In this document: in pieces, positions 12,161-24,523 of the stretch | How positions within the stretch are numbered: the first letter of the stretch is position 1 | Layout of the letters: each line of letters starts with the position of its first letter | Source of the DNA: Diphasiastrum complanatum | Lineage: Eukaryota > Streptophyta > Lycopodiopsida > Lycopodiales > Lycopodiaceae | Length of the DNA: 64,000 nucleotides | Assembly: GCA_029204225.1 (NCBI GenBank) | Contig: CM055098.1 | Location: 52,598,728 to 52,662,727 of the forward strand | Direction of reading: 5' to 3' | Notes under the pieces: generated by a model | Seen by the model: only the letters and a program-made list of their open reading frames with translations | What the model was told of the DNA's origin: nothing | The model's database searches: none | Position numbers and translations under genes: made by a program

Positions 12161-13475
12161 TTGATGCTAAAAGGTAACTTTGGACAGTTGAGACCAATCT
12201 CCTTTTCCATTCCATCCTTTTTGTTAGCCATAACAAAAGCATCAAGCTTGAAAAGTCTACCTTGTCTATTGTAACTAGCAACCAAGATTTCTTCCTTTGT
12301 AATGAAACAAGCATCACCACCAAACTTTACCATGTATCCTTTCTCTATCATTTGACCAACACTTATAAAATTCTTTGAAAGTGAAGGAACACCATCAAGT
12401 CTTGTTTTCCTATTAGTAGAGAGACAAATAGGAATCGAACCAATACCTTCAATCACACACTCACCACCATTGGCCATGTGAATTGCTTTCTTGACTCCAT
12501 CAGAAGTGACCAAAGAAGTAAAGAACTCCTTGTGACTAGTCATGTGTCAACTAGCTCCACTATCAATCCACCATGAATCTTTGTCACCTTCACTTGATAT
12601 TGGACTTGAAGAACACATCAAAAGAGAATCACCACCACCTAGATCCTCATCATTAGTAGTAAAGTTGATTTGCTTGCTACCTTCATCTCTTTGCTTCTTC
12701 AAACATTCATTTGCAAAATGGCCTTTGATTCCACAATAAAAGCATTTCAGCTTAGACTTATCTTTCTTTTTGCCAAAAGAAGAAGTCTCACCTTGATCTT
12801 GCCCTTTAGACCACTTGCCTTTGCCTTTGCCCTTGAACTTGCCTTTGATGAACATAGCATCCTCTTCATAATGAGATGTCGATGTAGATCCACCTCCTCT
12901 TGATTAAAGCCTAAACTCCTCATTCACCAAGATATCTTGCAAATCCACAATACTTGGCAAAGTCTTTTGAATAGCAAAACTTTAAACAAGATTAGCATGA
13001 TCATCCAACAAGCCATTAAGTATAACTTGAACAAGTTCTACCTCCTTAATGCTTTCATCAATACATGCTAACTCATCATTGAATGCTTTAACCCTCAAAA
13101 CAAAAGCATGAGTACCCTCTTCCTTCTTTTGCAAACTTTGAAAGATTTGCCTCCTAAGAGTAAGCACTCTTGATGTAGACTTGGATTAATAAAGCTTCTT
13201 CAAAGCTTCCCAAGCCTCCAAAGATGATGTGCACTTACCAACTTCCTTGAGAAGTTCATGGTAACATTCATCTTGATCATGTGTAGAGATTTCTTTGCTC
13301 TCTTGTCATACCTCACTTGATCTGGGGTTGCTTGAGGCCTCTCCTCCACACCTGCAACAATCTCCATCAACTCATTCATCTCCAATAAGGACTCCATCCT
13401 CACCTTCCAAGTAGAATAGTTGATTGAGGTAAGCCTATCATTGCTCTCCAACATAAAGCCTCCACTTGTAGACAT
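12161..13475 (-). pseudogene. C2 gag-protease-pre-integrase remains
   Basis: Gag starts at an ATG at 13473-13475 (MSTSGGF, then a segment ending YSTWKVRMESLLEMNELME). It continues with a frameshift near 13200 and a stop near 12978. A zinc knuckle CFYCGIKGHFANEC (CX2CX4HX4C) lies near 12703-12748. The protease active site WWIDSGAS is immediately followed by an in-frame TGA (12547-12549) before HMT. The downstream frame (from 12543) carries the protease remainder and a GNLY-like pre-integrase stretch (RQGRLFKLDAF). Internal stops and shifts make this a pseudogene. The retained Gag could still package the RNA if translated, which is inference. Confidence 0.82.
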
Positions 13476-14064
13476 GTTAAAGTGACCTGATCTTCTTCTT
13501 TCAACCTGTTCCAATGCACAAAGCACTCTCTTGAATGTCAACAAATGAACTCAAGAAGATATCACAAAGATATGGAACCTCTCAAATCTCTTCTAGCACT
13601 TCTAACTAGAAAATCAACACATAGAATAGTGAAATCTTGATCAACCTATGATCTATCCTCAATCTAATGATTCTTGCCACTTACTAAGATTGAAAAAAAA
13701 TCAAATGAAGTTCAGTAACCTCACAAACTAGAGATCCAATCAAAATTAGGGTCTTTACAAAATCACAAAAAATTGAATATCTCAAATTCTACATGCAATT
13801 TCTAAAAACTTGATATATCTTCTTGTAGACTCCAATGAGACCTTCTTAATGCACCAAATATCATCTAAATCTAGTAAACCAAGTGTGAAATTGGAATTGA
13901 TCAAGTATATAACCCTATATTGAGTTTTGACCTACAAAAGATCAATTCCACACATGCAAAAATGCTGATTTTTGAGTAGAGATCAATCTAGCATGCTCTA
14001 GCATTGGTAATCCTCCAAATCCTTGCTAAAGATGGCTGATCCTTTCATAACCTAAAAAAAACGA

Positions 14065-14076
14065 GCTCTGATACCA
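14065..14076 (-). other. C2 primer-binding site
   Basis: The minus strand reads TGGTATCAGAGC immediately after the 5' LTR. This is the standard copia site for priming by initiator tRNA-Met. Confidence 0.92.
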
Positions 14077-14716
14077 TGTGAAGGATTTCAGATCATTCAA
14101 GATCCAATCCATGTCCCAAATCTTTGGTTACAATAAGGAGCAAACCAACAATCCTGCTAATGTAGAAAAATCAACATCTACATACAAAATGAAATGCAAA
14201 CTCTAAGAGATACTGATCAAACATGAACCAATTGCTGTCCGTACAATTACAGTACCCTACTGTATCTCACAAGTGTGGATTCGAAAATAGCAATAAATGA
14301 GCATTCTACACACAAGATTGCAAGATAACACCAAGATAGTGCACCAATGAGTAGTAGAACCCAAAGAGAACCATGTATAATGATGAAATGAGAGATAGAA
14401 GAGAGAAGATGTGTCTCTCCACGAGTTACATCCTTTTATAGAGTTTCCAAAACCTATTTGGCCACTTGGCTTTCCCTCCAAAATGTAAACCCTACTATTT
14501 ATGGGTCTAGATTCAATGTACCCAAAGTTCAAATTTGAATCTCTCTCAAACTCGACTACCAACTTTCCCACACTTTCAAAAAGTGTTTATTGAATGTATT
14601 TTAAACTAATATAACTTCAAAAAGTTTATCTCTAAGTCTAAAATGAGTTTTGGCCTCTTATTGACAATTTACCAAAATGTGACTAAACTAGACAAAACTA
14701 GTTGAAATCTCTCACA
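14077..14716 (-). repeat. C2 5' LTR (complete)
   Basis: It starts TGTGAAGG next to the primer site and ends CTCTCACA. Only its last 240 bp are matched by the truncated left LTR, and these are nearly identical, so insertion was fairly recent compared with other elements here. Confidence 0.85.
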
Positions 14717-14858
14717 AATCTTTCTATCTCTAAGTACTTGTTGATATCTGAAGTCAGACTAAGCATTTGATTTTCCAGGTAAATGTTTGAAAGTTATAAA
14801 AATGGTTCTTGATTTGCTTTCTTGTTTTGAGAACAAAACTCGTTCAAGGGGGAAAGAA
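14717..14858 (+). pseudogene. Ty3 chromodomain tail and polypurine tract
   Basis: A degraded copy of the integrase C terminus of a chromovirus-type Ty3 element, parallel to 47210-47387. The closing residues read LRT-K-VQGGKN in one frame, matching LRTVVQGRKN in the other copy. The polypurine tract AAGGGGGAAAGAA occupies 14846-14858 and abuts the LTR. C2 sits directly upstream, so the rest of the Ty3 body is cut off. Confidence 0.6.
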
Positions 14859-15326
14859 TGTTATGTCCACGTCATGTACATAGGATTCAGCATAATCCTA
14901 GACTTGGATACATGGTACTCCAACACTCGAGTCTATTGCTTACGTCTCGCTATTTCAGACTAGGCCATAAATGAAATTAATAATCTTGTGAGGACCCATT
15001 CACACATATTATGACGTGTGGAGCTATTGCATGAGTTAGGACGATTATTGGCATGGCATAGAGTATTAATAGTAATGAACTGCATGTATGGGAATACTAC
15101 AGGCTTGAATGGGTGAATGCACAGATAAAGTAGGGCCTATGGACACAAGGGAAAAATCATCCTTCTCCCATTCCTATTGTGAGATTTTATTGCCAGATTC
15201 TTCTCTCTACACCTGCATCATATCCTCTGGCATGTGGGAGATGTTGTTGGAGGCTGATCAATAGCATCTGCACTGTCATTTTTTTTTTGTGTATCTTGTA
15301 AGCAAGATCTTGGAGGCGCTTTTCCA
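14859..15326 (+). repeat. Ty3 LTR, copy 1
   Basis: It begins TGTTATGTCCACG just after the polypurine tract. It is related to the LTRs at 37051-37550 and 47388-47615, sharing the cctagacttggata block, the aattaataa-ct-tgaggc/a block and the gagtat-aatagtaa block. The right boundary is set by comparison with copy 2 and is approximate. Confidence 0.75.
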
Positions 15327-18300
15327 AAGAGAGATTAAAAATAGTCTAATTAGGTTTATTAGAGACTAGTAGAAGCTTGAACATGATCCAACAATGATTT
15401 GTTGGCTCCGAACAAGCGTTTAAAGCATCTACGGAAGGTGCCAAGTATGAAAATTTCAACTGAACGATGTCTAAGATCTACGATAGCTTGATTACGGGGT
15501 AATTTATTCATCCTTCTAATCTACATACTGGATGCTTCAAAAAATATACATAGGATTATAAGCACTCAAAATATTATAAAAGGACACTAATTTTTGCCTT
15601 TTTCAGCTCTCATACAGTTTCCACAACCTACTGGTCCTAGACACAACTAGTAAATGACTTTAATTCATCCCAGAGAACAATCATGCAAAGTCTATAGTAA
15701 GAAAGTTGATCTATCTATGAAAAAAATGAAAAATAGCTTAACAAATCATGTTTTGTGGGCAAATAACTAGGATTTGAACAAGGTATGATGGATATTTTTC
15801 TCATGCAATTGAATTTAGATTTAACAACCTCAAAACAATTGATTGAAGGTTGTAAAAGCTTCCATTTATAAAAATGACATCCACTATTGGTAAATTCTCT
15901 ACCAAGATCACAATCAGCCTAAGGTATATGTTTTGTTGTATGTTAATCAAGATCTAGAGTAACTATACTTTTGATTATGAACCCAACCATGGCATCTTGT
16001 TGTGTAAGACCATGAGTTGAGGAAAGACTAGTTAGTTACATAAAAAAGTTCATTGGATGTGACCCGATAGTGGGAAGTTCAAGAATATTCGGTTATAGAA
16101 AGTGACAGCCAAGAAGCTCGAGATCGGGTAAGAAGAGACTAGATAGAAAGGAAGAGAATTTGGTTGTGTGGAAATCTGACAGTCGATTGAGATCGGGCAA
16201 TCCAGAGAAGGATAGTCAATTCAATGTGCTAGCGATCAGCGTAGTGAATAGCAGTACATTTTGTAAATGGAGTTTAGTTATTCTCATTGAAATAAGAATT
16301 CTTGGAGTACTTATTATTATCATTCACATAAGAATTCTTGGAGTACAATTTTGTTGCTCAAGTTGTGTGTTAAAGTGTTCTGATGTTGAATGACATGAAT
16401 TGTGAATGTGAGCAAGAGTTTTATATCAAGTAAGTAGGATATTGTAGATCTGTAATCTTGTAAGAAGCACAATAAGTGAGTACATCTTATATGTAGTTAA
16501 CCAAAGTGATAGGCCCGAGTTAAGATGTTGAATGCTTAAGAATCAGATTGTTAATTCCTGCTTGCCATGTTCCATTCAATGTGGAAATGTTGATGGAAAG
16601 AGATCTGTTGTGAGCAACAAGTGTCTTCGGTTGGATGTTTAATTGGCAAATTCTAGTTCTAAGCAAGTGATGATGACAAGTGTGAGAAATCGGTATTAGT
16701 AGTGAGTTATGAATCAAAACTTTTAGCAAACATCCACAAATTGTAATCATTTGCACTAATGTCCACAGTTTTGAAAAACTATCATTATTTGAACTATACT
16801 CATGTGACAAACAATTTTTCGTTTATGTTTGTACCATGTTGTATATAAGGTTAGAACACCCTCATTGTCACTTCAACTACTTTCAGCCAACACATGAGAA
16901 TCAGTTATAACCTCTTCATTCATAGTTAAAGCTTATATAAATTTATCTCTAACAACTTCTTGACTCAGTGTGAACTTGGATAATGGTGCATCACTTCATT
17001 GTGATCACAATGTTTGAAAGATAGCTTTTTACTCATATATTATGCATAGCTGATCAATGATTCTAGGCCTTAGACTTTTGTCAACGTCCATGTCTTATGT
17101 GGGAGCTCTAAATAGTTATTCATCCATGGATGGCACAAATTTAATAGCACAATTTTGATTATATCAAAGTATCATTCCAAAATTTTCCACATCAACAAAA
17201 AGCATTTTCTTTTAGTTCGTTATGGAGATGCCATCTTGAATTTGGAAGGGAAAGTAGTGAGGGTTTGTACGACCCTTATACTAGCTAGTGTTCTCTCTCA
17301 CAATGTATGAAGCAATAAATTATTCACTACTTAAGGATCACTCTTAAAGTGCAGGAATTTAACCATATCTTATGATGTTTGCTTTTGCATGACTATGTAG
17401 TATATGAACCTAGAAATACTTCTCAAGCTTTATGCTCCTTTGAAATTTCAAGTCAAAAAATTGTTGCAAAAAATCAAGAGCATATGAAAAAGAGTTCACT
17501 CTGTTTAAATTCTCATATCCAGTGATAAATAAAGATAAAATTAAACATTTTATTAAATCATAAAATTGTCTAAAGCCAACAAAGTCCATTGATGAGGCAC
17601 GAAAAGACTTACAAGTTAAGAATAAATAATGAAATAAGAGGTTGCAATGGTCATCGTTGTAGCAATCAAGTAGTATATATTAGCGTAAGCTAAAAACATA
17701 GCAGTTATGCATAAGAGAAGATTTTGATGTGAGAACATGATCCTAGTGAAGTTGAGCTTTGAAGTATTCAATGAAAACTGAGATAAACATATAAAAGAAG
17801 AGAAGTTTGATAGTTGTGAAGTAGTATTACACAGAATAGCTTAAACAATGAATCAGAAAGACCCATTGAAATAACATATTGTCTTAAGACTTTGCATACA
17901 ACAATCTTGTTACAAGTGACTTAGTTGTATGAAATCCTAGCAATATGTAAGAATGGTTTGAATGAGATGCTTATTAGTGCAATACCAATGACATATGATG
18001 AGCACTTAGTGAAGGTCTTTAGGTTGGCAAACACTCTACTTTTGGATAAGCTAAAGGAAAGTGAATAAAAGGATTAGCAAGGCTTACTAAGTTTGTAAGA
18101 AACAAAGTTCCATGTTTTTTCTTCTTCAGAAGATCCAATTCCAAAGAACATAAATTTAGTTTAGAGAGCAAGTTAGTTTTTCCAAAATGAAAAGAACTAA
18201 AATCAATGAGACATATGTAATTATGGCTTGCATGCTGCTATGATGGTGGGTCAACCCATTTATCTTCCAATGTTTCTGACGTAAGCAACAATCTCAAACT

Positions 18301-18630
18301 ACTGGCTATTAAAAAAGATGGGACACTGGATCACCCATAACAAACGTGGCAAATAATCACTAGAAGTCCTAGAGTCAATTCTATCTATAAACCAAGTTCT
18401 TTCAAGTGGTGAGTCATAATAATGCATATAACATTAAACTGTGCCAAAGAGTGTTAGGAATAAAAATGAATCAATGTGAATTAGTAAGGAATGCACAACA
18501 AGTGCTCCATACTAGAAATTGATCTTAGATAAAATAGGAGTGCATGTAGAAGAAGATTCAATACAAGAATACAAATTTTTGTTATTACCTTTTCCATGGA
18601 GACAACAATTTGGGTCCAGGTTATTGAGCA
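15327..18630. other. Unassigned repeat-like DNA
   Basis: No intact gene was found. One weak candidate is a copia protease relic at about 16970-17010, where a plus frame reads LDNGASLH in place of the usual LDSGAS-H. Surrounding frames are full of stops. A short direct duplication (aagaattcttggagtac, 16293-16309 and 16329-16345) is present. Confidence 0.35.
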
Positions 18631-18806
18631 TATTGGCCTCCAAGAGTCAAACACAAGCTTTAGAGCAAGCTTTACCTTAAGTACATGAATGTTACTAGCT
18701 TTTTTTTTTATGACATCAAAATGGATTCATACGGTTGAATATATTGGCCTCCAAGAGTCAAATACAAGCTTTAGAGGAAGCTACACCTTAGGTACATTAT
18801 TGTTAT
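18631..18806 (+). repeat. Two-copy direct repeat, 111-bp offset
   Basis: The blocks at 18631-18692 and 18742-18806 share tattggcctccaagagtcaa and a following acaagctttaga stretch. They are a local duplication of unknown origin. Confidence 0.75.
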
Positions 18807-19645
18807 GATCATTCACAAAAGTCTCAAGCTATGACGATGTAGAGAGCTTTAGCCATATGATCAAAACATGCCTTGGGACTTTTAGACGACCTTACAAGTC
18901 CAAAGTACTAAGTCGTGTGCTCAAAACAACAATCAATTTTTTAACATGAACAACAAAGTAGAAGGGATGAAGGACATACAAATGTTCATGGATCTCGGGA
19001 TTCATTTAACATAAAGCAAGGAAGTTGAGGCGAGGCTAGGGTTTTGCAAAGCAACAATACAAATATTGTCCATGAGGGACATGAAAGGACAATATTTATT
19101 ATATGTGGCAACACCATGGTTCATGGTTCCAAAGGGCCAAAGATATATCCTCTCATACATTTGGGAACTCAAAATTTGGCAGTGGGCTCTGAAGATGGTG
19201 GCCGCCTTCGGAGATGCGCCAATGAGGGATATATTGGGGCCTCCAAATTGGAGAGGACCCTACCTTGTATCTTAATTGTACGAGCCCTGAACCGTTGGAT
19301 TGTGCCACGCGTTCACAATAGGCCGCTTCGAAAGAGTCCACGTGGAAAAGATCCAAGTGGGCTAGCGTAAAGTATATCGTGCCGTTAAGTCCCATTTTGC
19401 AGTGGGACGGTGATGGTAAAGAAAGCGGATCTGATCCGCTAGGGTACCGCTGGAGCTTTAAGCCATATCCCATGCTTTGCCTGCACGTTTACTCGATCCT
19501 TAGCTTTTGGAAGTCGGATCGTCGCCAATTCTGAAAACTTACGTGTTTGAGCTCAATTTTTAGCTTCGTTTCGATAATTTTTCATACAAATTTGGTATCA
19601 TTTGATTGGATTTTACAAAGTGTAGAACCGCTCGGAGTCAGTATC
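18807..19645 (+). promoter_or_regulatory. Upstream region of the UBC13-like gene
   Basis: GC content rises from about 19180. A CACGTG core (G-box type) lies at about 19339-19344. Two short perfect inverted repeats follow: gtccca/tgggac (19389-19408) and agcggatc/gatccgct (19424-19440). The start codon is at 19646. The transcription start is not evident, and no TATA box is convincing. Promoter function is inferred from position only. A 108-codon open frame at 19044-19370 overlaps this region and has no recognised domain. Confidence 0.4.
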
Positions 19646-22600
19646 ATGGCTTCTGCCATAGCCAACAGCAACCTTCCCAGAAGAATTATCAAGGTCTGTT
19701 CTCTCGTTATAATTCCTATTTCAATAGTTATAAGCCATCTGGTTGATGTTTCTTTTCTGTTTTTCACATATTAGGAGTCCATGACTCGTATAATGTGATC
19801 TGGTCACTGTTTCTCTTTTGATTCTCAAATGTTATGAGTTGACAGTTTCAAACATAATACTCCTCTCATGATCATTTCTATTTTGTTGCTTAAATATTGT
19901 GAGTGCATAACTCATGATATAAAGTGACCTGATTACTATGTCTTTCTAGATGCTCAAATATTCTGAGTGCACAATGACTGTTTGAGAAGAGTCTGTTTTT
20001 TAAATGTTTCGAGTGTATGACTCTGTCATTGGTTCAAATTTCACTTGTAATGACAGGAAACGCAGCGTTTGCTCAGTGAGCCTGGTAAGATCCAATTCTT
20101 TGCATTTTATGAAGCCTTGCTACTTTACACGTGTACTTAGATAAAAATGCTATTCACGTGAAATTGCGTATCATACACAAACCGTTTTCAGGTTTCCTTA
20201 GTTTTCGCTCATTGTACGCAAAGCTTTCTGAGGCTCTCTTTGTTGTGGAGGAACAATGAAACGTTGTTCACGAAGGATCGTTGTCGCCTTTGCATTTTTT
20301 ATGCTTCATTTTCCTAAATACATTTCAATAGAAGGTGCAGCTGTGATGTCCGGAGGTTGAATAAGATAACGATTGTTGTCGTTGCCCTGATGATAGCACC
20401 TGGTATAAGTGCATCTCCATCGGAAGAGAATTTGCGTTACTTCAATGTCATGATTCTTGGACCAACACAGTCACCATATGAAGGTATGGGGCCTTTATAC
20501 TTTCTCTTATCTCACAAGATTTCAGTTAACTACTGACAGATGCAGGGTGAGGTATTAGATTAAGTTTAAATTGACGAGTAGTTTTTAACTTCTATGTATT
20601 TCATCATACAATGAATGTTGTTCTGCGTTTTGTACCGTACATTTGCAACAAAACACCGTCAGTACATTTGGAATGAATTAAAAAAAAATCAGCAAATCAG
20701 GAATAGAATGCCGGAAATTTCCCACAATTGGGTGCTTCGAGTGCAATCATTATGTATGACACGGAACTATGTGCGTTTATCTATCAAGTATTGCTTAGGG
20801 ATACATTATGTCATTTGGTCTGTTTCCCCAGCGTTTTTAAAGGGGAAATGCATTTCCCCTAACCCTATATTTTTCAATTGGGGAAATACCCCTGGGAACC
20901 ATTTGGGAGCAACGTAATGAGGAAACACACTGGAAAAGTATCAAGAGCCAAAGTAGTTTTTTTTTAAAGTCCAAATTTTTCCTTTTTTCGCAAATTTTGG
21001 AATCCTTGTTGATTTTAGCCCTAGTTTCTCTGATTGGATTTATTCTAATTTCACAAATGACATACATACTAATTTCTCTCTTGCAATGTAGATCACTTTT
21101 TCAATGTCTCCCTCTTTTCCACATACACTTTTGTAATTTCTCTACACTAGTTAGCTTTTGTAATGATGTGGCATTCCCCCCTTTCTTGTATCTTGTTTCT
21201 CAAGTATTGTTTCCCCTTTTCCAGGTGGGAAATGTTGTGAAAACTATGGTGTAACTTGAGAACTGATTTTTTTGGGTACATCAGATTTTCATTATTGAGG
21301 CAAACTATGAAGAGATTTTTGATGTTTTAACTAGACTAGCTAGTGCTAGTCTTCGTTATGGTCAACTCTACCCTTCAGTTTAGGAGAAGTGATAGAAACT
21401 TAGCACGTTAATCTTTTGTATGAAATTATGAATGTACAAAAGCTAATGTGGAAAAATTTTCATGCATGTGACTTGCACCTATTTGTGGTCGCAAATGACG
21501 TGAGTTGAGATGTACTTACAGCTTGTGCTAGGCATGATAAATTTAAGGTTTAATGTTTTGTGGTTCGATTGACAAAGTTTGAGGTTGTTTTTATCATTTT
21601 TTGGTATTATCATAGCCTTAACTTTGCACTCATGATCATTGAGGTAGTTGCTGAAAAGAAAATGTTCTATTTTGAAGATAGCTATTCCAATAACATGAAA
21701 TGCATGGACTTTGGAACCTAGTTTTTGTTACTAAATTTAGATGATCACACGTCTTCCTTTTGTACCTATTAGTAAGGTAGGTTTCATAGACAAGGGGCTA
21801 TTTGTATTTCAAAATATGGCCTTACCCCCACATGAATAGGAGAAAAAGGATTTCACACAAGACCACTTGTTGGATGCACTTGAAAAGGCCACAACCAATC
21901 ATAAGAGAATTTTTTGGGCCCTCTCCACTTACTGGCGCTATACGTGAAACCTTAACTAGTTATCAATCTTGATCCCTTTCTTTTAGTAGGAACTCTAGGT
22001 TACAATAACTATTAAATCATTACTTTTGAGTTGAGCCAGCTGCTGCTGCCAAGCTAGTGGAAGGAAATTCTACACAATTGCTCTATCAATGATCACTTCG
22101 TGTCTAGGACCTACAAGAATAAGAAGTTTAAGCTTCAAATTTATGAGCACAAGTTTGATAGAAAAAAATAGTGTAACATACCCGCCGGTACAAGTTTTCC
22201 AAATTTTTTGTTTGTAAGGGGTAATTGGAGTCATTTTTGGACAATGGGAATTAGGCTACATTGGAGGAATATAGAAAAACATTTACTTTTGCAGAATGTG
22301 AAAACATACTTATCTAGAATAGGATGAGAAGATTGTGGGACCTAAATTTTGACATCCTGGAAAGATGAGTTTGAGCTTTAAAACAAAAATCGGAGTTCAT
22401 AATTTCCCCATTGATTTGTTGATTAAATTATGATGTTAAATGGTATCTCTTATGAGATGATGAAAATGTGGTAGTGTGTATCAAAATCTTATAGTAGAAT
22501 GTGGCAACTAGTTTGAACATTTGATTTCTTAATGGACAATTTGGCCTAGTCAAATTTGAAAGAGGACCACAAAACAAAGCTAGGAATCAGGATTTATCAC

Positions 22601-24269
22601 GATTCATCAAAAAGTGGCTATGATAATAGAACTTAGCAATGGCAATGATAGTGGATTGTGGTATATTACCCTCTCCCAACCGCGTGGGTCTACTAAGGAA
22701 CTCCATGGTCTCCTGCCTAAGTATTTGGAGCTCATCCAAGATCTTAGGATAAACCCGGGAGACATAGGTATTCTAGCCATTCATGATTCGAATTTCACGA
22801 AAATGACAATGTACACAATGTGCATTGTGTAGCTTTTAACTATTAACAAGTAATATATTATAGTACTAACTTCTAATAGCTTACAAGTAACAATACTAAG
22901 TAGTAAGTAGTAAGTACTAACTTCTAAATATTAACTCTTGAGTTACCGTAGTTAGTAGTAAATTAGCAAATGTTCAATGATTTGAATCTCACGGAAATGA
23001 CAATGTATACAATGTGCATTGTGTAACTTTTAACTATTAACAAGTAATAGATTATAGTACTAACTTCTAATAGCCTACAAGTAACAATACTAAATAGTAA
23101 GTACTAACTTCTAAATATTAACTCTTGAGTTACCGAGTTTGTGAGTACAAATCCCATTCGATATTCAACATTGATAATTGAAACATTCCATATTTGAACA
23201 TTACCAAATGTAAACTTGTTACCTGAGTCTTGAATCATATATGTAGTTTAAACTCATCCATGATCCATAAATCCCTCATCCCCTTCGGCTTCTTCAGAAG
23301 CCGCAGATTGGCATGCACATACTCCAACCTGTCTAATTGTGCAACACTGAGCCTGTTCCTCCTCTTCGTATGAATTAGAGAGAACACACTCCAATTCCTC
23401 TCACATGCAACCGCTGTGCAATCCTGTGAGAGAATGCGTACGGCGAGCTTCTGCAATTGAGGAACATCACCCCCATACTTGTCCCACCATGAAACAGGGC
23501 ACAATTGTCTTTCTCTGAGCCGCGCTCCTGGACACCTAAACTCAAGAGGCTCACGCTGCACAGTGGACACGTGAGTCGTGACAATGCACATTGAAGATCA
23601 TTCATGAGGGGATCTTACGCAGTGCCGAGTGTGACAATGTGGCCACTCGCTGCATTGCGATTCAAGAAAGACTAGGACTTGAAAAAATAACAAATGTTAT
23701 AGAAGTGTCATGACTTATAGTTGAAGACATTGAGATCATCCCTGACTGAATCGTGTATGACAGGATCATGATAGACAATCTCAATGTATGTGCGCCATCC
23801 CTGTCGGAGCTCTGCATCATGGAACTGATCTTCATTCCTCCATAGAGGATGAAGAATGCAAGCCATAGCATGTAGAGGCTAATGGAACCCCTCCCACCTA
23901 GCTTGTCACTTTTCTCTCATTTCTTCAACCCTATAAAATTTGAAAATCATACATCATACATGCAACATGGTACATACCATAGTTGCACTATGATTCATAA
24001 TCGCGGTCCGAATCGCGGTTCAGAATTGCGTTACGGAATTTTCCTAGAAACGTTTAGAATCGTGTTTTTTTTTTATATTGATTTTTTTTGGGCAATATGG
24101 GTATCAGATAAAAGCTCTAATCAAGAGCATTATTACTGTGTAGTTTGCCGAATGTTTCGGGTACAGGATGGTCCAGTTTAAGTGCATTTTATCCCAGGTT
24201 TACGCTATAGCTCCTTTTAATATAAAAAATCAACAAAAAACATGAAGGCCCCAATGTGTTCATAATAGG

Positions 24270-24335
<66 letters not shown>

Positions 24336-24445
24336 ATCACAACAAACTGAACAAAAACCATGCTGAACAGAAACCGTGCTGAATTCTGAACCATACTGAA
24401 CCTTATTGAAACATTTTTCAACCATATAGAATCGTTTTTCAACTA

Positions 24446-24523
<78 letters not shown>

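Larger units (their letters stand above)
9891..14716 (-). mobile_element. C2: copia-derived element with non-canonical interior
   Basis: The right LTR (14077-14716) is complete and preceded on its inner side by a perfect initiator-Met primer site (14065-14076). The left LTR survives only for its last 238 bp (9891-10128), with a purine tract (GAAGAGGGAG on the minus strand) just inside. Reading leftward from the primer site come Gag, a zinc knuckle and the protease/pre-integrase region. Integrase, reverse transcriptase and RNase H are absent. In their place, about 10140-12160 holds sequence unrelated to copia domains. Part of it has a second homologous copy at 46370-46790, so this interior belongs to a family. 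Confidence 0.8.

Noticed and set aside
16970-17010. Copia protease (LDNGASLH)
   Set aside because: The motif is short, the Ser is changed to Asn, and no adjoining Gag or integrase could be aligned, so I did not list it as a feature of its own.
19044-19370. 108-codon frame upstream of UBC13
   Set aside because: No recognisable domain and overlaps another frame. Could be an upstream frame in the leader, but nothing supports it as a protein gene.
20615-20917. 100-codon frame in UBC13 intron 3
   Set aside because: No motif. Composition is like the surrounding intron.
24241-24520. Possible CRISPR-like or regular array
   Set aside because: The regularity comes from dinucleotide runs. No direct repeat with unique spacers exists in the window.
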